Source: Clostridium sp. Marseille-P299
GTDB taxonomy: Bacteria; Bacillota; Clostridia; Lachnospirales; Lachnospiraceae
Reading direction: 5' to 3'
Length of the DNA stretch: 64,000 nt
Assembly (NCBI RefSeq): GCF_900078195.1
Contig: NZ_FJVE01000007.1
Location: 434,001-498,000 of the forward strand
Part shown: positions 8,863 to 16,659 of the stretch, in pieces
How positions within the stretch are numbered: position 1 is the first letter of the stretch
Layout: each line of letters begins with the position of its first letter
Translations under genes and position numbers: made by a program
The notes under the pieces: generated by a model
Told to the model about the DNA's origin: nothing
What the model saw: only the letters and a program-made list of their open reading frames with translations
The model's database searches: none

Positions 8863-8919
8863 TAATTGGGGGAGGAGGAGAGAGTGAAACTTAAATTCAC
8901 TTTCATGCTCTTATTATAA
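8863..8919. repeat. purine-rich intergenic element, diverged copy 3
   Basis: A GGGGGAGGAGGAGAG tract is followed by an AGAGTGAA/TTCACTTT hairpin (8881-8903) and TTATAA (8914-8919). The order of parts matches copies 1 and 2, and it too follows a terminator, but base identity is low. Confidence 0.4.
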
Positions 8920-9013
8920 CCAATAAATATGTTCAAAATATGACTTAATAAAAAACGTTTTGTGAACATTTTATGTAATGGTTTGTTCATATTTAGGTCA
9001 AACTAAGATAAGC

Positions 9014-9042
9014 TTGCTATTTATTTTCAATCTACATATAAT
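9014..9042 (+). promoter_or_regulatory. sigma-A-type promoter of the ThrE-like operon
   Basis: TTGCTA (9014-9019) and TATAAT (9037-9042) are separated by 17 bases, about 40 bases before the start codon. Confidence 0.6.
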
Positions 9043-9082
9043 ATATCTGCAACCAAATTTGTGAATGAAAGGCAAATACGCT

Positions 9083-9856
9083 ATGAATTATAAATTATTA
9101 GTTGATACTGCAATGTTAGCTGGAGAAATTATGTTATCAGGTGGTGCAGAAACCTTCCGTGTGGAAGACACTATGACAAGGATTTTAAAAACTTCTTGTT
9201 TACAGCGTTGTGAAGTATTTGTAGTATCCACAGGGATTGTTCTAACATTAGATGATTCCACGATTGATGCTATTAGTATGGTGCGCCGTGTGGAAGAGAG
9301 AAGTACTAATTTAGGAAATATAGCAATGGTGAATGACATATCAAGGAAGTTATGCCAAGGTGTGTTAAGTGTAGAAGAAGCCTATGATTCTTTATGTTTA
9401 TTAAAACATCAGAAAAGATATCCAAACTGGCTTATTTACATCTGTCTGATTGTAACAACCGCATCCTCAGCAATAATCCTTGGTTCAACTGCCTTAGAGA
9501 GTATGTTTGCAGCAATCAATGGCGTATTAATTGTCTTAAGTGAAATGTTATATAAAAAAGTTCGAATCAATCGATTTGTTTCAAATATGTTTGTTTCTGC
9601 TTTTATCGCATTAACCACTGGTTTATTTCATAATATACCAGGTGTAAATGTTTCAGTAGAACCTATTATAGCTGGTTCTATTATGCCGCTGTTACCTGGA
9701 GTTGCGATCACAAACGCAATTAGAGATACCTTACAAGGAGATTATATGTCTGGTGCGGCTAGAGTTATTGAAGCATTTGTAATAGCTGCTTCACTTGCAG
9801 TTGGTATTGGTGTTGGCTTATCCTTTAGTCGAGTATTGATAGGGCTTATTTCATAA
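9083..9856 (+). CDS. threonine/serine exporter family, ThrE N-terminal (DUF1212/YjjP-like) subunit
   Basis: The product has a soluble N-terminal half with the family pattern LSGGAETFRVEDTM and about five hydrophobic segments from residue 115 on. This is the DUF1212 half of ThrE-type exporters, which in many bacteria is split from the DUF3815 half. An upstream ATG at 9065 has no ribosome site, whereas ATG 9083 has GAAAGG ten bases ahead, so 9083 is preferred (257 aa). It probably works with the next gene as a two-component inner-membrane exporter of threonine/serine or organic acids (YjjPB exports succinate in E. coli). Confidence 0.85.
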   Translation: MNYKLLVDTAMLAGEIMLSGGAETFRVEDTMTRILKTSCLQRCEVFVVSTGIVLTLDDSTIDAISMVRRVEERSTNLGNIAMVNDISRKLCQGVLSVEEAYDSLCLLKHQKRYPNWLIYICLIVTTASSAIILGSTALESMFAAINGVLIVLSEMLYKKVRINRFVSNMFVSAFIALTTGLFHNIPGVNVSVEPIIAGSIMPLLPGVAITNAIRDTLQGDYMSGAARVIEAFVIAASLAVGIGVGLSFSRVLIGLIS

Positions 9857-9973
9857 AAATTAATTTTTTATGATTAATGGAGATTTGTGATTATTTGATA
9901 ATATTTAAAAGGATTGTGAAATCTTAGGTTGATTATATAATAAATTCGATATTGATGGGGATAGATAAAGCGA

Positions 9974-10057
9974 TACAAATAAATTAATATAAATAAATTG
10001 ATATAAATAAATTGATATAAATCTGAACAAATAAATCGAGTTAAATAAATCTGTACA
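9974..10057. repeat. 14-bp AT-rich tandem array, six units
   Basis: TATAAATAAATTGA is repeated perfectly at 9988-10001 and 10002-10015. Related 14-base units flank it on both sides. It separates the two exporter genes. Confidence 0.75.
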
Positions 10058-10138
10058 AGTAAACTTTAAAAATACATTGTTCATAAATAAATACATTATA
10101 AATGTTGAAAACATTTATAAAAAAGGATGGTCTATAGG

Positions 10139-10558
10139 ATGATTATTCAAATAATAGGAGCTTTCGTTGCGGTAGTAGCGTTATCTGTTATATTTAGTAT
10201 TCCAAAAAAGTTCTTAGTATACTCAGGAATTGTTGGAGCAGTAGGATGGTTTATCTATCTTGTTTTCTTACGATTAAATTTCGCTGAAACGACAAGTGTG
10301 TTCATAGCAACACTTGTTGTTGCATTGATTTCTCATAGCTTTGCACGCATATTTAAAGCACCAGTAACCGTATTTTTAATTTCTGGTATTTTGCCAATGG
10401 TACCTGGTGTAGGTATGTATCGTATTGTATATTCTATGCTATCAGAAGATAGTTCAATGACTGCATACTATTTTAATCACACGTTACAGATTGCAGGATT
10501 GATAGCAATTGCTATTTTTATTATGGATACATTTTTTCGTATGGTTAAGAAAAGATAA
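10139..10558 (+). CDS. threonine/serine exporter family, ThrE C-terminal (DUF3815/YjjB-like) subunit
   Basis: A 139-residue integral membrane protein with four to five hydrophobic segments and the motif ISGILPMVPGVGMYR, typical of the DUF3815 half of ThrE transporters. The ATG at 10127 directly abuts its AAAAGG, while ATG 10139 has AGGATGG at a normal distance, so 10139 is chosen. It pairs with the DUF1212 gene upstream, though about 280 bp with a tandem array separate them. Confidence 0.85.
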   Translation: MIIQIIGAFVAVVALSVIFSIPKKFLVYSGIVGAVGWFIYLVFLRLNFAETTSVFIATLVVALISHSFARIFKAPVTVFLISGILPMVPGVGMYRIVYSMLSEDSSMTAYYFNHTLQIAGLIAIAIFIMDTFFRMVKKR

Positions 10559-10637
10559 AAAAGTATTAGCAAAATACTGATGAAGATCAATTTTAATTAT
10601 AACAAACCTGATAAAAATCATGAAATATAGTATAAAC

Positions 10638-10674
10638 AAGGCAGGAAACTGGTTACCAGTTATCCTGCCTTGAA
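10638..10674. terminator. strong hairpin behind the exporter genes
   Basis: AAGGCAGGA pairs with TCCTGCCTT and encloses an inner ACTGGT/ACCAGT stem. There is no T tract on the plus strand, so termination is probable but not certain. Confidence 0.4.
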
Positions 10675-10739
10675 GATAAGTGATGTTATATGGAGTTCTT
10701 TATAAACAGTGAAGTCATAGAAAGGTAGGAGAATATAGC

Positions 10740-11921
10740 ATGGAAAAACGTCAACAAATAATAGAATACATAGATCAGTCAGTATCAAAATGGGTAACCA
10801 TGAGTCATGACATTCATGCTAATCCAGAACTAGGAAATGAAGAGGTTTATGCCTCGAGCCTCTTAGCGGAAGCATTACAAGAGGCAGGGTTTTATCTAGA
10901 AAAAGATATTGCAGGTCATAAAACTGGATTTATTGCAACAAAGCAGTCGAGCAAAAAGGGAGCAACCATTGGTTATTTGGCAGAATATGATGCCCTAGAA
11001 GGACTTGGCCATGCCTGTGGTCACAATATGATAGGGGTTAGTAGTGTTGCAGCAGCTATTGCGTTAAGCAAGTGTATAGAAGAAGTAGGCGGAACAATTA
11101 AGGTATTTGGAACGCCAGCAGAAGAAGGTGGGGTAAATGGTAGTGCTAAGGCTAGTTATGCGAAATGTGGCATTTTTGAAGGTACGGATGTAGCTATGAT
11201 GATACATCCTTCTTCATATACACAAAGAACAAGTACCGCAATTGCAGTAGCACCCATTGATTTTGAATTCTTTGGAAAGCCATCCCATGCTTCTGCAATG
11301 CCAGAAGAAGGGATAAATGCATTAGATGCTATGATTTTATTTTATAATGGGATTAATGCCTTAAGACAGCAGGTGACTTCCGACGTGCGTATTCATGGTG
11401 TAATCTTAGATGGTGGAAAGGCCGCTAATATTATCCCAGATTATACAAGGGCACGTTTTTATTTACGAGCAGCGACAGTTAAAAAGTTGGAGGTGCTAAG
11501 ACAAAAGGTGTATCATATAGCAGACGGTGCAGCAAGTATGACGGGATGTAGGGCAAAATATGGACCAATCCAGAATATAATTGAAGACCTTGTTCCAAAT
11601 AAGACATTAGATGAGGTGTTTGCAGCACAAATGGAGAGTTTGGGTGAACATGTGGAGGACGAGATTTTACGAGAAGTTGGTTCAACAGATACGGGAAATG
11701 TAAGTCATGTAATTCCTACAATTCAGCCAACCATCGCAATCTCTGACTGCCCAATTGCACCACATACGGATGATTTTAGGGAAGCTGCCATATCAAATAA
11801 AGCAGATAAAGGAGTTATATTATCTGCAAAAGCACTTGCATTAACCGGACTAGAAATACTAGGAAATGAAGAATTATTAAAGGCGATAAAAAAGGAATTT
11901 GAAACGCTTAAGAATGAATAA
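10740..11921 (+). CDS. M20 family metallo-amidohydrolase (AbgB/PM20D2-like)
   Basis: The 393-residue protein is a two-domain M20 peptidase. It has AEYDALEGLGHACGHN at about residue 81-96 with zinc-ligand His/Asp residues, and TPAEEGG near 122 with the general-base glutamate. The dimerisation domain spans about 180-290. This subgroup includes p-aminobenzoyl-glutamate hydrolase subunits and ACY1L2-like dipeptidases. The start has GGTAGGAG upstream. It stands alone between hairpins and rlmH. The exact substrate is unknown. Confidence 0.88.
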   Translation: MEKRQQIIEYIDQSVSKWVTMSHDIHANPELGNEEVYASSLLAEALQEAGFYLEKDIAGHKTGFIATKQSSKKGATIGYLAEYDALEGLGHACGHNMIGVSSVAAAIALSKCIEEVGGTIKVFGTPAEEGGVNGSAKASYAKCGIFEGTDVAMMIHPSSYTQRTSTAIAVAPIDFEFFGKPSHASAMPEEGINALDAMILFYNGINALRQQVTSDVRIHGVILDGGKAANIIPDYTRARFYLRAATVKKLEVLRQKVYHIADGAASMTGCRAKYGPIQNIIEDLVPNKTLDEVFAAQMESLGEHVEDEILREVGSTDTGNVSHVIPTIQPTIAISDCPIAPHTDDFREAAISNKADKGVILSAKALALTGLEILGNEELLKAIKKEFETLKNE

Positions 11922-11990
11922 GGCATAGGATTTCTCACAAAATAGAATTAAGAGAAAGAAAAGATATAAATAAATTATCAGGAGAGTTAC

Positions 11991-12470
11991 ATGAAGATAA
12001 CGGTTGTTTGTGTCGGTAAAATAAAAGAAAAGTATTTTACTATGGGAATAGAGGAGTATTCAAAAAGATTAAGTAGATATTGTAAACTTGATATTATTCA
12101 AGTACCAGATGAAAAAACTCCGGATAATGCAAGTGAAGCGGAAGAGTTAATGATTAAGAAAAAAGAAGGGGAGAGAATCCTTAAAAATGTAAAGGATAAC
12201 GCGTATGTGATTGCTCTTGCGATTGAAGGGAAAATGTTAACATCAGAAGAGTTAGCAGATAAGATAGATAAGTTAGGGGTTGGAGGAGATAGTCATATTG
12301 TATTTGTCATTGGTGGTTCATTAGGGCTTGATGATGAAGTACTAAAAAGGGCAGATTTTAAATTGAGTTTTTCAAAGATGACGTTTCCACATCAAATGAT
12401 GCGAATGGTGTTACTTGAGCAGGTTTATCGAGGGTATCGGATTATTAATGGGGAACCGTATCATAAATAA
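11991..12470 (+). CDS. rlmH: 23S rRNA (pseudouridine1915-N3)-methyltransferase
   Basis: A 159-residue SPOUT-family protein with the characteristic [13 protein letters not shown] and [14 protein letters not shown] segments and the universal C-terminal ending NGEPYHK. It methylates pseudouridine 1915 in helix 69 of 23S rRNA. It has a clear AGGAGAG site. The 3' end, including the stop, forms one of three att-like repeats in this window, so the gene is an integration target, as it is for SCC elements in staphylococci. The reading frame is intact. Confidence 0.97.
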   Translation: MKITVVCVGKIKEKYFTMGIEEYSKRLSRYCKLDIIQVPDEKTPDNASEAEELMIKKKEGERILKNVKDNAYVIALAIEGKMLTSEELADKIDKLGVGGDSHIVFVIGGSLGLDDEVLKRADFKLSFSKMTFPHQMMRMVLLEQVYRGYRIINGEPYHK

Positions 12471-12484
12471 GTGGAGTTTTACTG
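12453..12484 (+). repeat. att-like repeat 1 at the 3' end of rlmH
   Basis: The segment begins GAACCGTATCATAAATAA (codons for EPYHK and the stop) and continues GTGGAGTTTTACTG. It recurs at 17259-17290 with one change and at 29329-29361 in diverged form. It is interpreted as the left attachment site of accessory DNA inserted at rlmH. Confidence 0.75.
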
Positions 12485-12659
12485 AAACAGGAGATTATAA
12501 CAAGATATTGTAATAGTAGTACTTATACAGGTTTAATTCATAGAGATTGCATGATATAAAAGAGTAGGAATCTTTGATATGCTCCCTGTCAAGTAGACAG
12601 GCCAAATATCTAAAGTAATGCTCATAAATCAGTCATACGATTTTCGTATGGCTGATTTT

Positions 12660-13625
12660 TTATGCGCACCACTTTGATTTATATTTCTCAATTCTTTTAT
12701 TCTTTGCAATCGGATATGTTGTTGGAGTTGCGGAAGCTAACGCTTCAGCCCTTACCTCAGCAGGTGTTTTACAATCATATCTGCTTTGAGGTCGCTCATC
12801 TCGATAGAATCGGATATAATCTTTGATTGCATGACGTAATGATAACTCATCTGTTATCTCGTACATTTGATACATTTCTGATTTAATGATTCCCCAAAAA
12901 CCTTCCGTTGGTCCATTATCAATACAATGGCCAACTCTGGACATTGATTGAATCATTTCGCTATCTTGAAGTTTTCTCTGGAACACCTTATTTGTATACT
13001 GAAAGCCTCGGTCGCTATGAAAAATAGGCTTTGCAGTTGAATTAGCATCAATTGCTTTATCAAAGGTTTTGAATACCAGTTGATTGTTGTTTCTGCCGCT
13101 TATAACAAATGCAACAGGATAACGATCATAGAGATCTATGATCGCACTAAGATATAGTTTCTTATTGGTTTCAGGAATCTTAAACTCCGTTACATCAGTA
13201 GCCCACTTTTGATTAGGCTCTGTTGCATAAAAGTCTCTTGCTAACTTATTTTCTGCTGTTTCTTCTGGCTTGGAAGAATTGTATTTTTTCTTCTTTTTAC
13301 GAATAACAGAATGGATTCCAAGTTTTTTCATAATACGATGAATTTGTTTCCTTGAATAATGAGTATGATTGAAATGATTGATCCAATCCGTCATTCTTCG
13401 GTACCCTAAGATATGAGAAAATCTTTCATCATACTCTTTGATTAATTCTGCGATTTCGATATTAGTTTTTTCTTGTTCTGGTACAATTCTATGTTTCCAT
13501 TTGTAGAACGCAGCTCTGGCGATTCCAAGCTGTGCACACATCCAGTTGACACTCCAACCCTTGTTCGTATGGAAGTATTCAATAACAAGATACTTTGATT
13601 CATGGCGTTGCTTTCCGAGTCTCAC
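12660..13625 (-). CDS. IS3-family transposase OrfB (DDE integrase domain)
   Basis: The 321-residue protein has an N-terminal HTH_21 segment and an rve integrase core. The three acidic positions are visible in WATDVTEF, FHSDRGFQY and the glutamate of GFWGIIKSEMY, so the catalytic triad looks intact. It begins with GTG overlapping the orfA stop. It is most likely made as an OrfAB fusion by -1 frameshifting at the A7 run at 13646-13652. Confidence 0.93.
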   Translation of the reverse strand: MRLGKQRHESKYLVIEYFHTNKGWSVNWMCAQLGIARAAFYKWKHRIVPEQEKTNIEIAELIKEYDERFSHILGYRRMTDWINHFNHTHYSRKQIHRIMKKLGIHSVIRKKKKKYNSSKPEETAENKLARDFYATEPNQKWATDVTEFKIPETNKKLYLSAIIDLYDRYPVAFVISGRNNNQLVFKTFDKAIDANSTAKPIFHSDRGFQYTNKVFQRKLQDSEMIQSMSRVGHCIDNGPTEGFWGIIKSEMYQMYEITDELSLRHAIKDYIRFYRDERPQSRYDCKTPAEVRAEALASATPTTYPIAKNKRIEKYKSKWCA

Positions 13626-14320
13626 ATCCCTTCGAATTCTTTCACTTTTTTTAACAGTTCTACCACCATATCTTTTTCTTCAAGCTGACGCTTTAGCCGA
13701 AGATTCTCTCTTCGTAATCGTTCTAATTCATCAACTTCATCATCTGTCTTATGTCGACCACGTTTGTCAGTAAGACCTTCTTCACCTGTGGCATCATATT
13801 TTTTCACCCAGGAATACACCTGACTGTAAGAAACATCGTAAAGTGCTGCTGTGTCCTTATAATCACGATTGTGTTCAATGCAGTATGTAACGATTTCTTT
13901 GCGTTCCTGAATAGTTGTTTTTCGCCTTGCCTCTGCCATATAGACCTCCCGTTTCGGATCGTAATCCTTAAGTTCTCTATTGGCATTATACTTCATAATC
14001 CACTGTTTTAGTGTCGAATCAGACAAAATATTATATTTAGCTGCAAGTTCTTCTAAAGATCCTTCTCCACGCAGATATCGTTCGACCATTTCAGTTTTAA
14101 ACTCTTTTGTATAAGCTTTATTCCCTATTGGATTTTGAAACACCTCAATACCTGAATAGTTATAAAAATGTAACCATTTATGAACAGAACAATTCCTTTT
14201 CTTTTCGTTAAAAGGAATATCATATTTTGCACAAATTTCTCGCATTGATAAATTTCCAGATAAATAATCTTCACAAGCACTCGCTTTAGTTTCAGGGGAG
14301 TATTTAGCTTTTCTGGACAT
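13622..14320 (-). CDS. IS3-family transposase OrfA (helix-turn-helix, leucine zipper)
   Basis: The 232-residue protein carries two HTH repeats typical of the IS150 group (about 1-60 and 65-125), a further HTH region, and a C-terminal coiled coil (ELERLRRENLRLKRQLEEK) used for dimerisation. Its start has a perfect AAGGAGGA six bases upstream. That ribosome site is one arm of a 15-bp inverted repeat, described separately. It overlaps orfB by four bases. Confidence 0.92.
   Translation of the reverse strand: MSRKAKYSPETKASACEDYLSGNLSMREICAKYDIPFNEKKRNCSVHKWLHFYNYSGIEVFQNPIGNKAYTKEFKTEMVERYLRGEGSLEELAAKYNILSDSTLKQWIMKYNANRELKDYDPKREVYMAEARRKTTIQERKEIVTYCIEHNRDYKDTAALYDVSYSQVYSWVKKYDATGEEGLTDKRGRHKTDDEVDELERLRRENLRLKRQLEEKDMVVELLKKVKEFEGM
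13646..13652 (-). promoter_or_regulatory. programmed -1 frameshift site between orfA and orfB
   Basis: On the minus strand orfA reads TTA AAA AAA GTG, giving the slippery heptamer A AAA AAA. Slipping one base back leads, without a stop, into the frame of orfB. This is the standard way IS3 elements make the active OrfAB transposase. Confidence 0.7.
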
Positions 14321-14326
14321 GAAAAA

Positions 14327-14374
14327 TCCTCCTTAAGTAGATTTTGGTTATTTACCTTGTCTACTTAAGGAGGA
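14327..14374 (-). promoter_or_regulatory. inverted repeat able to hide the orfA ribosome site in read-through mRNA
   Basis: TCCTCCTTAAGTAGA (14327-14341) and TCTACTTAAGGAGGA (14360-14374) are perfect complements separated by 18 bases. On the minus strand the downstream arm is the orfA ribosome-binding site and the upstream arm lies in the terminal inverted repeat. A transcript entering from outside would fold and mask the site; one starting inside would not. Confidence 0.65.
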
Positions 14375-14382
14375 TCATATCA

Positions 14383-14806
14383 CTTTCGGAAAAAGGGGTT
14401 CCTACTTCTTTTTGTTATGTGAATGGTTACATTTTATTAGGAGACTATGGAAATACTTTTATACCACCATAAACTTGACTGTTTCGTATAGATATATATT
14501 AGCACCTTATGTTAAGGAGAAGATGTACAGTATTTTGGAGTGATGGATAGATTAAAAAAGTGTAAACGGCAGTAAGGTAATTTATTGACATGTGGAAGTT
14601 TAAATGATATCCTTAATAATAAGTAAAAAATTACCAAATAAGAAAAGACGTATGAAAATATTTCACGAATGTATTTATAGTAATTATATTGTTTTAAGAG
14701 CTAATTGATTATTTAATGGTAATAACTAAAACTTAGAATTCATCAAAAACTAGGAGTTATAAATCGATGTTTAATAAATAGTGATAGGAATGCTGATAAT
14801 ACATAG
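14383..14806. other. 424-bp gene-free spacer between the IS3 and IS110 elements
   Basis: It begins with the right arm of the terminator interrupted by the IS3 element (GGTTCCTACTTC at 14398-14409 and a T run). The rest is AT-rich, and only very short frames are present. Nothing else was recognised. Confidence 0.6.
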
Positions 14807-14838
14807 AAAGCATTCCTGTAATTCATAAATAGCGTCAA

Positions 14839-14867
14839 TTGATAATAAGAAAACCTCACGGTATAAT
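14839..14867 (+). promoter_or_regulatory. sigma-A promoter of the IS110 transposase (copy 1)
   Basis: TTGATA (14839-14844) and TATAAT (14862-14867) are 17 bases apart. Immediately downstream ATTAAGATA/TATCTTAAT (14866-14874 and 14895-14903) forms a hairpin just before the GGAGG site. The same bases occur in copies 2 and 3. Confidence 0.8.
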
Positions 14868-14918
14868 TAAGATATCATCTTGGCGGATGTAAATTATCTT
14901 AATCACCGGAGGCTATAA

Positions 14919-16202
14919 ATGAATTATACACAAAATAAGAAGATAGAACAAGTAACAGAATCAACTTTAGTAATCGGAACTGACATTGGAAGTGAGTTTA
15001 ATTATGTTAGAGCATTCGATTGGAGAGGAATTGAATTAACTAAAAAGGTCTTTTCTTTTAGCAATACAAAACAAGGCTATATAAACTTTCTAGACTGGGT
15101 GCACCAGGTTTTAAGTAGAACAAATAAAAAAGAGATTATTGTTGGCTGTGAGCCAACAGGGCATTACTGGTTTACCTTTGCAAAGTATGTTAAGGAACAG
15201 GGGATGAAGCTGGTATTTGTGAATCCATTTCATGTACATCAAAGTAAGGAAATGGATGATAATAGCCCGAAAAAGACAGATATGAAAGATCCTAAAACAA
15301 TTGCTAAGTTGGTTGTAGAGGGACGCTATAGTCTGCCATATGTTCCTGAAGGAGTATATGCGGATTTAAGAACTGCGGTTTCAAGTCGTGATCGTATTCT
15401 AAAGGAGATAAATGCAGCAACGAATAGAATTAAGAGATGGCTTAAAATATATTTTCCTGAATACTTAGAAGTATATAAAGTATTCGATTCAATTAGTGGT
15501 ATCCTGGTGCTTGAAAGAGCGCCAATGCCAAGAGATGTGATATCATTAGGTACAGAAGGCATCAATAAAATCTGGCGTGAAGCAAAGGTGCGTAGAGTAG
15601 GTATGAAGAGGGCACAGACCCTGGTTGTAGCTGCGCATAATAGTGTCGGAATTAATGGTGGAAGCTGTGCAAAGTTGGAATTACAACTCTTGCTAGAGGA
15701 TTATCAATCGAAAAAGAATCAATTAGAAAAGATTACACAAGTAATCGAAGAAGAAACCCTTCAGATTGATTATGTAGAACAACTATTATCAATTAAAGGT
15801 GTAGGCCTTATTACTGTAGCTGGATTTCTAGCAGAGGTAGGTGATATTCGACGTTTTAATTCACCGAAACAGGTACAGAAACTAGCAGGACTAGAGTTAA
15901 AAGAAAACAGCTCAGGAAAGCATAAAGGTCAAACCACGATCAGTAAGCGTGGACGAAAAAAACTGCGAAGGCTATTATTCCAAGTGGTTTTGCCAATGAT
16001 ACGGAGCAATAGAGAATTTAGAGAAATCTATGATTATTATACAACTCGTATAAAAAATCCGTTAAAAGGAAGGCAGGCAATGGTTGCTGTTAGTTGTAAG
16101 TTAATCAGAGTCTTTTACGCAGTCTTAACAAAAGGCATACATTATGATGCAGAAAAACTAAGAAACGACATCATCAGACCACAAGAATTAAAAGTGGCCT
16201 AA
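14919..16202 (+). CDS. IS110-family transposase/recombinase (copy 1)
   Basis: The 427-residue protein has an N-terminal RuvC-like DEDD domain (VIGTDIGSEF with D22; EPTGHYW; KKTDMKDPKT) and a C-terminal Transposase_20 domain (SIKGVGLITVAGFLAEVGD, then AGLELKENSSGKHKG containing the likely catalytic serine). Members of this family are bridge-RNA-guided recombinases. The start has CGGAGG seven bases upstream. It looks fully intact. Confidence 0.95.
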   Translation: MNYTQNKKIEQVTESTLVIGTDIGSEFNYVRAFDWRGIELTKKVFSFSNTKQGYINFLDWVHQVLSRTNKKEIIVGCEPTGHYWFTFAKYVKEQGMKLVFVNPFHVHQSKEMDDNSPKKTDMKDPKTIAKLVVEGRYSLPYVPEGVYADLRTAVSSRDRILKEINAATNRIKRWLKIYFPEYLEVYKVFDSISGILVLERAPMPRDVISLGTEGINKIWREAKVRRVGMKRAQTLVVAAHNSVGINGGSCAKLELQLLLEDYQSKKNQLEKITQVIEEETLQIDYVEQLLSIKGVGLITVAGFLAEVGDIRRFNSPKQVQKLAGLELKENSSGKHKGQTTISKRGRKKLRRLLFQVVLPMIRSNREFREIYDYYTTRIKNPLKGRQAMVAVSCKLIRVFYAVLTKGIHYDAEKLRNDIIRPQELKVA

Positions 16203-16227
16203 TAGAAAAAGTACTGTAAACAGAAGA

Positions 16228-16500
16228 CGTCCGCCAAGATATTGGTGCTGAGTTACAGGAATGAAATCAACATGACAAAACAGAACCGGTTAGCCGCGTT
16301 AGAATTACTCCAGAGGGCAGGACCCTGTCAGAAAGCAGCAAGCGGCACCCAACTATAGATAGGCAGAACGAAGGAATTTAGGACTTTGCTAGATGCAGAT
16401 GATCCTGTTAGACATGAGAGGTTGGTTGCTATAGGAAGGATTGGGAAACAGGAAGGTCTTTATAGAAAATGAATGACGTTTATTTTTGTGTACCCTTTTT
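16228..16500 (+). ncRNA. candidate bridge RNA region in the IS110 right end (copy 1)
   Basis: The 447-bp right end has no reading frame but has nested pairing. GCCGC (16293-16297) pairs with GCGGC (16342-16346) around a large internal loop and a GGCAG/CTGTC hairpin (16316-16329). TTACAGGAATG (16253-16263) is the exact complement of the element's left terminus (14811-14821), and ACTATAGATAGG (16351-16362) resembles the right terminus. These are features expected of donor-recognition guides, but the RNA limits are guessed. Confidence 0.45.
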
Positions 16501-16659
16501 TCTGAAAAAGATGTACGTTTGGGTTTGAAACGATACACTTTTTATCTATGGATCTGTTTTTAGTAGTAACACGTTAACTTAGATGAAGACTCATAAATGG
16601 CTTAAAATAAGCATTCTTTGTGAAACTTCACTAAAAATATATAGAGAGGTGTTGAAGGT

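Larger units (their letters stand above)
12575..14382 (-). mobile_element. IS3-family (IS150-like) insertion sequence, about 1.81 kb
   Basis: The ends are imperfect inverted repeats that start TGATATG (12575) and finish CATATCA (14382), each followed inward by an AAGTAGAC-containing block. A CTT triplet lies just outside each end, consistent with a 3-bp target duplication. Inside are overlapping orfA and orfB on the minus strand. Removing the element rejoins AGAGTAGGAATC with GGTTCCTACTTCTTTTT, so it sits in the loop of an intrinsic terminator that probably served rlmH or the next operon. Confidence 0.88.
14807..16649 (+). mobile_element. IS110-family insertion sequence, copy 1 (1843 bp)
   Basis: Borders come from comparing three copies in this window. 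All run from AAAGCATTCCTG to TATATAGAGAGG and all measure 1843 bp; outside these points the flanks differ. The left end is 112 bp and carries the promoter. The right end is 447 bp and non-coding. There are no simple terminal inverted repeats or target duplications, as is usual for the family. This copy differs from the others at 15408 (A instead of C; Ile for Leu). The right end stops 10 bp before the next gene. Confidence 0.93.

Noticed and set aside
15326..15565. 79-residue antisense frame in each IS110 transposase gene
   Set aside because: It is a shadow of the transposase frame without a ribosome site, and it changes with the transposase variant.
16290..16350. Resemblance to the apical part of SRP (4.5S) RNA (GGCAGG...AGAAAGCAGC)
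   Set aside because: The conserved GGAA tetraloop is missing and the sequence is present in all three IS110 copies as part of the element.
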